From NCBI GenBank assembly GCA_026214975.1, contig JAOBSW010001080.1:1-64000 (forward strand): a stretch of 64,000 nucleotides of DNA, written 5' to 3'. Under the pieces are notes generated by a model. That model did not search any database and had not been told where the DNA came from. It saw only the letters and a list, made by a program, of their open reading frames with translations. Shown here in pieces: positions 21,332-31,759 of this stretch; within the stretch, counting starts at the first letter, position 1, and every line of letters begins with the position of its first letter. The translations under genes and the position numbers were made by a program. This DNA comes from Gentiana macrophylla (lineage: Eukaryota; Streptophyta; Magnoliopsida; Gentianales; Gentianaceae).

Positions 21332-22730
21332 ATGGAACAGGAGCCGATCTCTGGGATGACTAACGTGGAGCTAGCTAACGCTGGCTTCAAGGCCATGGAA
21401 TACGCAAGCTTGCTTACTTGAGTGTTGTACTTTGATAGTGTTTCTTACTTACAGGGAACCTGGATTGGCCAGGACGCTTTCCACGGGCTGGGATAGTTTA
21501 CTGGAGATTTGAAGAAGATTGCAGACCTGAGGCAAGGTCATCCTTACCATGTCTATACTTTGGGGGTGGATAAGGCAGAGGGTCAAATTGCTGACTATGT
21601 CAGGGACAATCTCCCCATCGAGGTTTTTATAAGATGGGCATGGATGCGGTCTATGACAACCGTTTAAAGGACTTCTCGGAGGGAGTGGACATTGTGTCCG
21701 AGTACTCTTGCCGCGATGCGGCTGTTCTTACTTCTTCCGAGCCACCGTAGAGTCCAGCCCCCGGTTCTTAGGTCAGAAGGCTTGTGGACTTGTAGTTTTT
21801 TGCTTTGAAATTTTATTTCAAATGAAATTGTACTCTGTACAATTTGATAATAGAGGGAGTATTTCGTTAAGTTCTACGGCTTTAACTTTATTCTAAGCAC
21901 TTCCTTAAGTACTTGATAATGGTAGAGGTATCTTGCCCTCCAGTATGCCATGCATTAACTTGCAGTTTTGGATGGCATACTAAAGGTTTTTCCATGTTTT
22001 TGCTCGAGTATGTCCTACAGACAATGGATGCAGTTAAGTCCAACTTGCAAACTTAAAGACATTGGTTCACAAACTCATTGAGTCTAATCTGTGGAGCTCA
22101 ATTGAGTCCGACCCATGGACTTTGGTTCGAGTTCGACTTGGGAACCTAATGAGCTTGTCCGAAAAACTTTGTTGAGTTTGTCCTACGAATCTCAGTTCGA
22201 TTCTGTCCTGCAGACTTAGAATTTATCATTTTTATTTTGATGCTATACTTCTGGTAGTCTCGCTAACCTTTTTGATTCTATTTATGTAGGGGAACCTAGT
22301 TGGTCAGGAGGTTTCCCGGAAGTTGGGGGAGGCCTCCAAGGAGTCTAATGTCAACAAGAAGAAGGTTGCCGAGTTGAGGCAAACCCAATGGGAGCTCGGG
22401 GGCACCGTCGAGCTCAAAGACAAGGAGATAAAGGCTTTCCAGGATCATCTTTTAGTCAAAGAGGCAGAGCTGAAGTCCGTGTCGGGCTAATTGGATGCCG
22501 AGACAAATGGTAGGGAGCAGGTCGTGTTCGAGCTCCAAACAAAGTTGTCTAAGCTGGTGAGGTATCTTCTTTATCCCGATGAGCCGGGTTTACGACGAGC
22601 GGGTGAAAGACTAAGCCAATAATGGACATCGTGTATGTTGGTGCCTCCTCGGCTCCTTCTTCAAAGCCACAGAATCCAACCCTCATGGTTTAGCTTAGGG
22701 GCTTTTCTATTTTGTTTTTGTTTGGCGTAG
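21332..22730 (+). pseudogene. Antisense intron-containing coding region of E2 (coiled-coil, decayed)
   Basis: Starts at 21332 (MEQEPISGMTNVELANAG). After an intron-like gap ending TTACTTACAG (about 21453) it reads KIADLRQGHPYHVYTLGVDK and GQIADYVRDNLPIEVF. After one frame change come MGMDAVYDNRLKDFSEGVDI and VSEYSCRDAAVLTSSEPP. A second intron-like gap ends TTTATGTAG (about 22288), followed by NLVGQEVSRKLGEASKESN, KELELKD-like coiled-coil sequence and LQTKLSKLVRYLFYPDE. Agreement with E1 in exons and gaps shows that the arrangement predates the two insertions. Family assignment is as for E1 and remains tentative. Stops and one frameshift make it non-functional. Confidence 0.5.
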
Positions 22731-23235
22731 AGAAGTTGTTCTACTTGTTTTGAGTTGTCTGTTATTGTTGATTATTGTGTTGATGGGGTGTTGTCCCCCA
22801 GTATGCCGTTTATTATTCTGAATTTTTGGATGGCATACTTATGCTTGTGTAGTTGTATTTATGAGGCCGAGCCCAACGCGCGGGTTCGGATATTTGTAAG
22901 CCTTATCAAGTTACTTGTTAATTTGAATTGTCAAATTGTATCAGCATTTAATAAAGTCCTTTAAAGGGCGTGCTGCCCTGTATGCGACTGAGCTTTCAGT
23001 ACTATTAGTTTTATATTTAGCCTATGGAGAGCAAGGCTTAGGTCAAATCTGTCTTGCAGATTTGATTTTAAGATGGTTCCGTACTGTGGAGATCGGATGT
23101 CAGTCACTCTGACTTAGAATTTGACTCTTGATGAGTTTTCTTAATCCGAAATTTTTGTCTATTGAATGCTTTATAACATGGGGCGTCTTGCCCTTCAGTA
23201 TGCCATGCACTAACTCAGCTTTTGGATGGCATACT
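21942..23235 (+). repeat. Three copies of the AGTATGCCAT/ATGGCATACT module in E2
   Basis: Copies at 21942-21981 (perfect 10-bp arms), 22800-22839 (one G:T-type change) and 23197-23235 (perfect). They are spaced 858 and 397 bp apart and embedded in longer shared blocks that include GAGTCCGACCTGCGGAGCTC. Confidence 0.75.
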
Positions 23236-23848
23236 TGGTTATTTGTTTGTCTAATCTCGAGTTTGGCCTGTAGACTTAATTATTTGAGACTGTCACGCAG
23301 ACTTTATTAGTTTGGTCTTTGCTGATCAGGTTGAGTCCGACCTTCGGAGCTCAAGTGTCAGCCTTAGCGATTTGAGTGGAGTCCGCCCTGCGGAGCTCGG
23401 CTTGTCTGGCCTGCAGACAATTTAGCGTGAAAGTTCGTTTGATCCGACGCGGGGGGCGCGGATGTATACTTTGACGAACCGAGTCAGAAGTTTTGCTGAC
23501 TTCACATATTAAATTTCTGCAAGCTAGGTCGGATTTAAACCTCGCGTGTTTTTTACTGAGACCGACTTAGTGGAGCTCAAATATCATATTTTAATGGAGT
23601 CAGAAGTATTCTGACTATTTCAGCGAGTTTGAAGTTTTGCAAACTCGATATATGCGCGTCTATTCTATAGAACTTAATGATAAAATACACAATAGAATGA
23701 GTCAATATAGCATTAAGGAGAACCTAATGGGATGATGTCCTTATCGCGGGATTGACCGCTCAGTGCACCAGAGGTGTTGTCGATCGTACCGATGTGATGA
23801 TGGCGCGTAGAATTGTGGCGTTCAGGGCGGCCGACTGCTTCGCATATT

Positions 23849-24166
23849 GTTGGACGAGTGGGCCAGTTCGGACTGACTTCTCGTGTAAAAGTAGTGGACA
23901 AGCAGGGCCAGGCTAGTGCTGACTTCTCGTTTAAAAGCACGACGAGCAAGGCCAGGCTAGTCGCGACTTCTCGCATGAAAGTATTGTACGAGCAGGGCCA
24001 GGCTAGTGCTGAATTCTCGTTTAAAAGCACGGAGAGCAGGGCTAGGCTAGTGCCCACTTATCACGTGAAAGTATTGGATTAGCAGGGCCAGGCTAGTGCT
24101 GACTTCTCGTTTTAAAACACGGTGGCGAGGACAAGCTAGTCTGCGACTTCTCGCGTGAAAGAGTTG
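23849..24166 (-). repeat. E2 tandem array of GAGCAGGGCCAGGCTAGTGC units
   Basis: Same units as E1 16833-17047, about six copies, with alternating spacers GTTTAAAAGCACG and GTGAAAGTATTG. Short frames on both strands here are products of the repeat and not genes. Confidence 0.75.
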
Positions 24167-24284
24167 CACATGTGTTTGTCCAGTAAATTAATAAAGACCA
24201 TGCATAATGGAGAACAAAATAATGATAAATTAACATACCGTTTGCTTATTGGTGTAATGTCGGCGGTGCGAGCGAAGTCGGTCT

Positions 24285-24645
24285 TATAGAAGGCTCGCTC
24301 GCAAGCGAGTTCCAAATATGATGCCGAACTAAATTCGGACTTACAGAAGGCTCGCCCGAAGGTGAGTTCCAAGTATGATGCCGACCTGAAGTTGGACTTA
24401 CAGATGGCTCACCCGAAGGTGAGTTCCAATATGGTGCCGACCTGAAGTCGGACTTACAGAAGGCTCGCCCAAGGGCGAGTTCCAGAACTAAATTGGACTT
24501 ATAGAAGCCTTGCCCGAAGGCGAGTTCTAAATATGATGCCGAACTAAATCGGATTTATAGAAGGCGAGTTCCAAATATGAAGCCGAACTAAATCGGACTT
24601 ATAGAAGGCTCGCCCGAAGGCGAGTTCCAAATATGAGAAAGCTCA
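24285..24645 (-). repeat. E2 hairpin array with UUCG-type loops in the element RNA
   Basis: About seven units at 45-57 bp spacing. On plus the inverted repeats are CTCGCT-CGCA-AGCGAG (24294-24309), CTCGCC-CGAA-GGTGAG (24351-24366), CTCACC-CGAA-GGTGAG (24408-24423), CTCGCC-CAAG-GGCGAG (24464-24479), CTTGCC-CGAA-GGCGAG (24509-24524), a half copy near 24558, and CTCGCC-CGAA-GGCGAG (24609-24624). In the element's minus-sense RNA the CGAA loop becomes UUCG closed by C-G. Paired changes keep the stem in three different versions. Confidence 0.75.
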
Positions 24646-24754
24646 TCCCGAATCTTTAGGTCGGGAGAGTTCCGAAAATGAATATGAAGTGTGATCATAA
24701 TGAAGCTGGGGGAGCTCGGCTCGGATCATGGAGAATAAGGAATAAACTCGCAGC

Positions 24755-25300
24755 TTATTTTGGTGTTACTGCAGCAAATTTCCGGCGACGATCGGGTATT
24801 GAAACTTACTCCGATCGCCACGAAATTTGGAAGGCTTGTTTTTCCCTCCTTCTTCATCAATATTAACGGTGGAAATCCTTTTTCAATGGCGCAATCTCTG
24901 GAAATTAGCCGCCGATGTGACTGCTGCGTTTTTTGGTGACACAGCAACAGTAGCAACTTTACCGCGACGATCGGACTTCGAAACAAACTCCGATCGACAC
25001 AAAATTTGGAGGGCTTGTTCATCCCTCCTTATTATTCAATATGGACGGTGGAAATATTTTTTTCAACGTCTCAATCTCTGGTAATAAACCACCGATCTAA
25101 CTTCTGCGTTTTTGATGATACAGCAGCAATAGCAACTTTTTACGGCGACGATCGGTCATCGGAATGAACTCCGATCGACACGAAATTTGGAGGGCTTATT
25201 CCTTCCACCTTCTTCTACAATCTGAAAGGTAGAAATTCTGTTTTGACAGATCAATCCCCGGGAATTGGCCGTACATCTGAATGCGTTTTTTCTATTGGAT
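24755..25300 (-). repeat. E2 leader tandem repeat, about 180 bp, three copies
   Basis: Three units begin near 24770, 24950 and 25130. Each contains (A/C)GGCGACGATCGG, ACTCCGATCG(A/C)CAC(G/A)AAATTTGGA and CAATAT..ACGGTGGAAAT. The array ends 25-70 bp from the primer site, so it lies in the 5' leader of the element transcript. Confidence 0.75.
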
Positions 25301-25325
25301 TTTTAACAAAGTTGTCAGTTGGAGA

Positions 25326-25342
25326 CCCTCCTTCTAGCGCCA
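25326..25342 (-). promoter_or_regulatory. E2 primer binding site, tRNA-Asn type
   Basis: Identical to the E1 site (TGGCGCTAGAAGGAGGG on minus) and also two bases from the LTR. Confidence 0.8.
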
Positions 25343-25344
25343 AT

Positions 25345-26098
25345 TGATGATCCAAAAATTGTCGATGATAAATCCATGGCCGTTCTCCTAAAGACAACCT
25401 GCCAAAAGCCTTAAGAACACGATAACAACGATAAATTAGGGAGTTGTTTTGGAGGTGGTTTAGACTGGACTTGAGATGTTATTTCTCAAGCTGCCTACGC
25501 ATCCAATGCGTGTATTGGAATCAATTCTCCGTAGTTCCTTAGGTATTGTTTATATAGATGAGTGTTATGCCCTAAGGCAGCTTGGGCCTTGTCCTTGTTG
25601 GGCCTGGATTTCGTGTTCCCTAAGGTAAAGATAACTACGATTTAATCTCCTTAATTGTTGGAGATAATTGCGTGTATATTTGAATGTCAGAATCAGAATA
25701 TTAAATATGAGGGATTGTTCCCATATTTATCGATTATCACACACGTGGTAAATACGATTGAGGAGTAACTTTGGCCGACTTAGATGGCCCGAGCTAAACT
25801 GGGTGAACCACTTTGGGCCGACCTCACGAGAGGTCGGGGAGAGCTTGAGTGGGATCACTCAGTTCTTGCGTGCACAAAAGGTTTGGTCGAGAGGACTTGA
25901 GCCGACTGTAGGTCGGTCGGGACGAGTTTGATCATCAAGTCTGAGGCCGACTGGAGGGTCGGAGGATGGTGACCGAGCTCATGCGGCTCAGAGTCTTGGG
26001 GGTTCTGGCGCCTTGAAGGAGACTTTTCTATCTTTATTTATTATTGTCTTTAATGTGGAAGTGAATGGCGTGGGTAATGTCAGTTTCTGGCATCGTCA
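25345..26098 (-). repeat. E2 5' LTR, complete
   Basis: 754 bp, TGATGATCC...CATCGTCA on plus. Collinear with the E1 LTRs; TATATAAA on minus at 25549-25556. Confidence 0.85.
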
Positions 26099-27131
26099 TC
26101 TATATATTTTATTAACAGTCCAACCATACTTTATAACCTTTCATAAATTGTAGTCAAATGATATTTTAGGTATTTCTCCTTAAAATTTAATTTATTTAAC
26201 CATGTTTTTTAATTTATGTAAAAACAAATAAAATGACTTATATTTTTTGCCGGAGGAAATACACGAGAGAGAGAGAGAGAGTAGTTAACAACCATATGAG
26301 TTAAGAAAAGCGAATGGAGTAATTCATTATTATCAAAGTGTATAAGTTATTTCAATGTAGTATTAATGTTAATCATAGTCGAGCAAGTTGTTTTTAATAA
26401 AGACTCTTGTCAAAGATTAGAATCATGGCACAATGGATACCCAGTCAATTTAGAAATATCGAAATCTCAGATGAAAACGATAATGTCAACGTTGACGGCA
26501 TGTGTAATGTTTCGTCCTTTTTTTTTTTTTTTGAATCCAACGTCAACGCGGAGTTTGAAACCCTACAAAGATTCCTAGAACGAGACAAATCCTTTCCCAT
26601 CTGGTCAATTATTCTCACCTGTTATTGCCCGGATGTTTGTGGGGTGCTTCTTATTGCAAAGAGCGGATCTGCTAATCTGGGGAAAGTATGCGCCTATAAT
26701 GCCCTTCTTTGTCTTATACTACATGGAATTTGAAGAATTTGAATAAAGAAATTTCTGACGGCTGTTCTTAGTTCCGGTTGTTTTCTAATCTGGGCCCGCT
26801 TTCACGTTACATTTTATCATTGAATTAGAAGAGTGAGAGAACTAATTATGCTTTCTATTACGGAAATAAAGTTTGTTTGTTTGTGTTTTTTTTCTTTTTG
26901 TTGTGAGAAACCGGAAATAAAGTTTTCAAATGATTATTTTATATGATATTTGTCAATTAATGTACGTTTTGTTTAAAGCGTTTTTACACATTAGATTGTA
27001 GATGAATGCCTTAATATTTAAGAAAATTTAAAATATCATTTGACTATTGTCAATACTACCCTAAAAAAAAGACTATTATCAATACAATTTTAATATAACA
27101 AATAAAATTGAGCAATGATAAAGGCATAACG
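26099..27131. other. AT-rich spacer
   Basis: No gene is supported. A (GA)n microsatellite lies at about 26262-26281, and a T run (26518-26532) interrupts the only longer frame (26407-26733), which resembles no known protein. Confidence 0.5.
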
Positions 27132-27232
27132 AATTGTCACAATGGTTATCTACACCGTTGATTATTTTGGATCTTTATTGATTGATACATGCCATAATAA
27201 TCGATGGTGTGGATGAATGTTGTGTCTACATC
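27132..27232. mobile_element. Small fold-back (MITE-like) element
   Basis: Imperfect inverted arms of about 30 bp. The left arm is TTATCTACACCGTTGATTATT and the right arm is the complement of CATCCACACCATCGATTATT, with about 35 bp between. Family unknown. Confidence 0.45.
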
Positions 27233-28054
27233 TTTGTGTTAATCTGTTGTGCATTTGTATTATTTCCCAGAAAAATTGGTTTATGGACGGAAAAGAATAG
27301 TATAGTAATAAGATAAAAATGTGATAAATATTTTAGTAGAATGCAAATAAAACCCTATATTGGTTGTGTACGCACCGATGATTTTAATTTTTGGGGAAAG
27401 AGACACTTTGTATATTTGTGTTTTGACATACGAAGCATTTAACTCCGTGTTTTTTATTATATTGTTTGTAAAATATTTTGAATGGAAAACCACAGTAGTG
27501 TAAAGTGTCGTTTCCCTTAGAATATGTTACCAATGAATTATCTTCTTACATGATAATTATTATGCATGATTTGCGGTAAAACCTAAGGGAGAAAACATTA
27601 TAATAAAAACCATGGAGGGTTAAACGCTTTATATGCCAAACCATAAGGAGGCAAAATGTCTTTTCCCTAAAACATTTCATTTATTAATGTGATTTTTTCG
27701 AATCTCGATGTAACCATTCTTACTTGTAAAATATAATTTACTCTATCATATTAACCTATTAACCAGTGGTGGAACCATAATAATTGGCACCAAAACAAAT
27801 TCGAAAGTCGAGTGGAAAAATTAATAGTGTTTTCTCATTTTTAATTAATAAAACTCAATGAGGGCTTTGGCGCCTTCGGTTCAATGTAGGTCATACGATA
27901 TTATTCTACGTACAATACATAACATCGACCATTTTTCCATGATTGTAATTTAGAATTTAAACAATATATCATTCAAAAAAAGTGTGACTTAGATTAAAAA
28001 AAACATATCGAAACATCAATATGATTTTAAAGTGATAACTATGAGAGGTCTGTT
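27233..28054. other. AT-rich spacer
   Basis: No supported gene, RNA or repeat of note. Confidence 0.45.
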
Positions 28055-28069
28055 TGATATAAATTATTT

Positions 28070-28397
28070 TTCGCTTTCGCTTGAAATGAGAGCCTCTACA
28101 TATTAAGGGGCTGAGCACCGCGCGCGATCTCGAAAAATACACTAATCTATATACTATGCATATAGTTTGCCTCCCTTATTTCCCCCTTATTTTTATTATT
28201 TTCCTTTAAACATTTTATTACCCTCTACCTAGAGATCTCGCATCCGTCTGCGGTTTCGCAAAAATCTTGTATCTCCAAACAAGTGTCTAAGATTAATCTC
28301 ATCTCCCAACAAGGTATGGGGCACCCAACAGGGCTCGAACTCGAGACATTTTGCTTAAGCGACCGGAGTCTCTTCCACTCCGACCAATCTTTGTTGG
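28070..28397 (-). mobile_element. tRNA-derived SINE with 15-bp target duplication
   Basis: On the minus strand the head begins CCAACAAAGATTGGTCGGAG. An A-box-like TTGGTCGGAGTGG is followed about 45 nt later by a B-box-like GAGTTCGAGCC, the internal RNA polymerase III promoter of tRNA-derived SINEs. The body (to about 28070) is unrelated. TGATATAAATTATTT flanks it perfectly at 28055-28069 and 28398-28412. This duplication defines the 328-bp element. Confidence 0.8.
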
Positions 28398-28412
28398 TGA
28401 TATAAATTATTT

Positions 28413-28907
28413 CAGCTATATTTTTATTAGGTGAACAAATTTTGATTAAGACTTTGATTGAAATTTATTACATATTATGTTGAATAAAATAAATTTAATA
28501 AATTATGATAGGCAAAAATAAAACAGTAAAATTAGTTTATACAGAACGATATTAAATTTTTTTTTTGAAATAAGAACGATATTAATTAAGATGAAGTAAG
28601 AAAATTTCACTTAAACCAAAAATAAATGCTGACGGATGATTAGTAGTAATATATAAGTTAATTGGAACCTTTTAAAAATGTGTAGGAAAAAGAAAAAAGA
28701 AAAAAGATTGGATAGTACTGTAGATGTGTAGGGAGAAAAAAATAGAAGGAAGTAGGTGGGAATAACACGGGAGGTATGCGCGTGAGACATATTTTATGTG
28801 TCGGTGAAAGGACAACAAATACAAAGAAGGGCATTTTAGGCACATAGCTCTGGCATTAGCATGTCTGCTCTTGCAATAGCAGCTGCCATGTTTGTGCTTT
28901 GGATAGC
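28413..28907. other. AT-rich spacer
   Basis: No gene supported. The minus frame at 28658-28843 is a low-complexity Phe/Pro-rich product of an AAAAAG/GGAAGTAGG-rich strand. Confidence 0.45.
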
Positions 28908-29183
28908 TAATACTATGTCCGTTTTAAAATATTTGATGCACTTATCAAAATGTTTTGTTTCATTTTATGTGAGGCAGTATAATTTCCAATACAACATTTA
29001 TTGTGTTTTTACTTGATTTTCCTTTATTTATTACAGTATATGGGATATACAAAAAAAGGCCACATTAATTATATTCAAGGACATTATAGTCATTTCATTG
29101 TAAAAGTTAATGTATTAACTTATATCCTTAATATGCGTGATTTTGACAATTGCCTCAGAAAAAATTAAAACAGAAAGAGTAAT
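28908..29183. mobile_element. Possible decayed Stowaway-like MITE
   Basis: The left edge TACTATGTCCGTTTTAAAAT and the reverse complement of the right edge (TACTCTTTCTGTTTTAATTT) share the TACTC(C)NTCYGTTTTAAA pattern of plant mariner-like MITEs. The arms are degenerate and overlap the target copy of the next element. Confidence 0.35.
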
Positions 29184-29186
29184 AAC

Positions 29187-29341
29187 TAGAAGTTTTTGGG
29201 TGGTGGGTGCATTTAGAGTGTAGTGACTCATCCCGTGGATTGATCGGAGTCACGTATTTACATTTTAGATGTAAATGTGTGGCTCCGATCAACCCAAGAG
29301 TCACTTCATTTTCACGTAGAGTGAGCACGCAAAAACTTCCC
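29187..29341. mobile_element. Fold-back MITE, copy 1, with 9-bp target duplication
   Basis: Nearly the whole 155 bp folds back on itself. The left arm is TAGAAGTTTTTGGGTGGTGG..GTGACTC..TTGATCGGAG, and the right arm is its complement ending CGCAAAAACTTCCC. Flanks AGTAATAAC (29178-29186) and AATAATAAC (29342-29350) agree at 8 of 9 positions. A 9-bp duplication points to a Mutator-like transposase supplied in trans. A sister copy is at 38704-38831. Confidence 0.75.
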
Positions 29342-29350
29342 AATAATAAC

Positions 29351-31740
29351 ACTTCATTCTTCCTTCAACTTCCTAGGAGACTATCTTACCTCCTCATGTG
29401 AAATGAAACCACATCACGTAATTATCGGTTCTATAAAACGATTCTAGTAAACAAATTCAGTATATTATCTACAAGTTACCATCATTCTTCACCTACCCAT
29501 TGTAAAAAAAAAAAAATTGGACTTTCTTTTTATTTTATTTTATATTATTATTAGGTTTTAGGTATACATCCGTGACATGGGCTAGATCAGACACCTTACA
29601 CATAGCATTCATCTGGCCGGACTGTGAGTACGGTCCACCTCCGATTACATTCTGAGCTAATCTCTCGTCGTCATTAGTCTTTATTATTGTCTAAGTATCC
29701 AGAGCTCCGCATCGATGGCCAAGCCATTCTGAGCTGATCTCTTGTCGCCATTAGTCCATGATTAATTATTGTCTAAGTATCTAGACAACTCGGCATCGAT
29801 GCCCAAGCCGACCTGACTCCATCTCTGAAGTAAGGATCCTCCACGAGAAGACCATCTCTCTAGTCTCATGCATGAGATGATCTACATTCAATTATTATGC
29901 ACATTACTTACTTGAAATTCCACTGATCGTTGTCAAATCACTGACTTGAGCGTCGCATTTGCAGCAGAATTCAGGCATTGATCAACTTCTCAAGGCCTAC
30001 ATTACAGCTTCAACGGTCAGATCATTTTTAAAAGATTTCAGGCATCGTCAATCCGCGCGCATTGGTGTGATTCCAAACCTTAATCAATCACTTTAGCATT
30101 GGTAATGTTTGTGTTTATTAGTTTTCCTCGTGGGATTCCATTTCTATTGCATGAAAAGTGTTCAATACTTACGATTTTCTGGATCCGTCATTGATTATCT
30201 CTCTAATCGATCTCTTCATATCACTTCTATTGCATGTCATTCCTGGGAATTTATTTTATGATGAGAGATATCTGTTGAAATGGCCGTGGATTAATCAGGA
30301 GGCGCATGGTTACATCTGAAGATGAAGCTGTGTGCGATCGATCAACTCACGGGTCATTCCCCTATCAGTCTATCACAAAGGTACTTATGATTGATCATGC
30401 ATAATGCAAACCTAGAAATGACAATGTATTTTTACCAGCTAGCGGGGAGTAGTACTAGTCCTCGTGTAATGATGTAGTATGATTTTGGTCAACTAGTTGA
30501 ACTGGTTTGTGGATGTGACTAGCGACTACCAAAGGAAGTGGGACTATCTTGGAATTGAGTTAAATCAAATTGGAATGACTACACTGCTACAGTAAATATA
30601 TATATATATATATATATATAGAAAAATGATATTATGGTTTTGACATCATTACTGTATCAAAAGATCGTTTATTATTGTTCTTCCTTGTTTTGCTTCTATT
30701 TTATGTATATCAATTATTTTATATTATATTTATTGTATAAATAATAGTTAAATGATATAGTAGATATTCTAATAATTCAATATTGAGGAGGCAGTAGATA
30801 ATTATGTAATAATCGTATATATTGCCATAATCATATGAACAGTACCTATGTGTCAGACATGTATCTAATTTAATCAGGGCCCAATGCACCATTGCTTGTA
30901 TGAGAAAAACTGGGTTGACCCTCCAAATTCCTCACTGAATACAGTTTACCACACTTGTACACAAATCTAATTTCGGTGTATCATAGCAATATTCAAAATA
31001 TTTATTGTTTACTGTCTATAAATTATACTCTATATCTCAAAATAAATATTTCTGATGCAAGTGTCGAAATGGTCTTTAGATTACCGTCTTAATGAAAGAA
31101 GCGTCTTTGGTACTTTATTCAACAAACCTATATTTGGAAGTTGGCCTAGCTAGCTCCTTGATTGGTCGTCCCTAGACCTCCGTAAACCATCGGTTGCGCC
31201 GCTCGTGTTCTAGTTGAATTAAGTTGATCTCTTAAAACCTCGATGCCTACGAGTTTGGACATTACGGTTTCTGACAGAGTGCTGTTGCGGAGACTTGGCC
31301 TGATTATTGTGAATTTTGTAGACGAAACGGCCACAATGAACAAAATTGTTCAAGATCACATGTTTTCAAATGCAATATTACAGAATCATATTTTCATTGA
31401 AATACAACTAATGAAACCACACCACAAACACTCATTTTTAATCAATCAATTCTAAGTTTAAAAGCAACAAAAAAAAAAAAAAGCATAAATTCATAATAAT
31501 AATAATAATTACAAAAGCTACAGATGAAACCTAGCTGAAGCATACATCCAACCCATAACTCTCTTCAACAGAGTCAAAATTGGGTACCCAAAAATACAAT
31601 GACAAAAATCACTTCAAAATAAGTTTTAAAAAAAAAAACAGAAAAAAGAACCTCGAAATAGTCTCATTAGGACTAACAGCTAGAAGAAATGCATAAGAGA
31701 TCAAAGTCCTGACAAAAGTGGGTAATCCCTCATTCTATGA
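29351..31740. other. Gene-free spacer with a local duplication
   Basis: No coding region is recognised. Two imperfect copies of about 80 bp lie at 29649-29725 and 29726-29812, sharing CATTCTGAGCT(A/G)ATCTC, TTATTGTCTAAGTATC and CGCATCGATGGCCAAGC. A (TA)n microsatellite is at about 30597-30620. A short acceptor-like TTTGCAG is near 29963. The block 29570-30400 has a more even base composition than its surroundings and could be an old LTR or untranslated exon, but I cannot show either. Confidence 0.45.
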
Positions 31741-31759
31741 AAAAGCCAAGGATTTTCTT

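Larger units (their letters stand above)
19371..26098 (-). mobile_element. Gypsy-type large non-autonomous retroelement E2
   Basis: A second copy of the E1 family without the Tat insertion. The left LTR (19371-19928) lacks about 190 bp at its outer side. The right LTR is complete (25345-26098, 754 bp). The primer site is at 25326-25342. The interior of about 5.4 kb contains the antisense coding region (21332-22730), three inverted-repeat modules and three tandem arrays. No gag-pol frame is readable, so movement would depend on proteins supplied by another element. No target duplication can be tested because the left end is broken. Confidence 0.8.

Noticed and set aside
24285..24645. CRISPR-like array of regular hairpin repeats
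   Set aside because: Repeats are imperfect, the spacers are themselves repeats, and the genome is a plant; it is a retroelement tandem array.
26407..26733. 108-codon plus frame
   Set aside because: Contains a Phe run from a T tract and resembles no family; composition is that of the surrounding spacer.
28330..28397. tRNA gene on minus (GTTCGAGCC B box)
   Set aside because: No cloverleaf can be drawn; the motifs belong to the SINE head.
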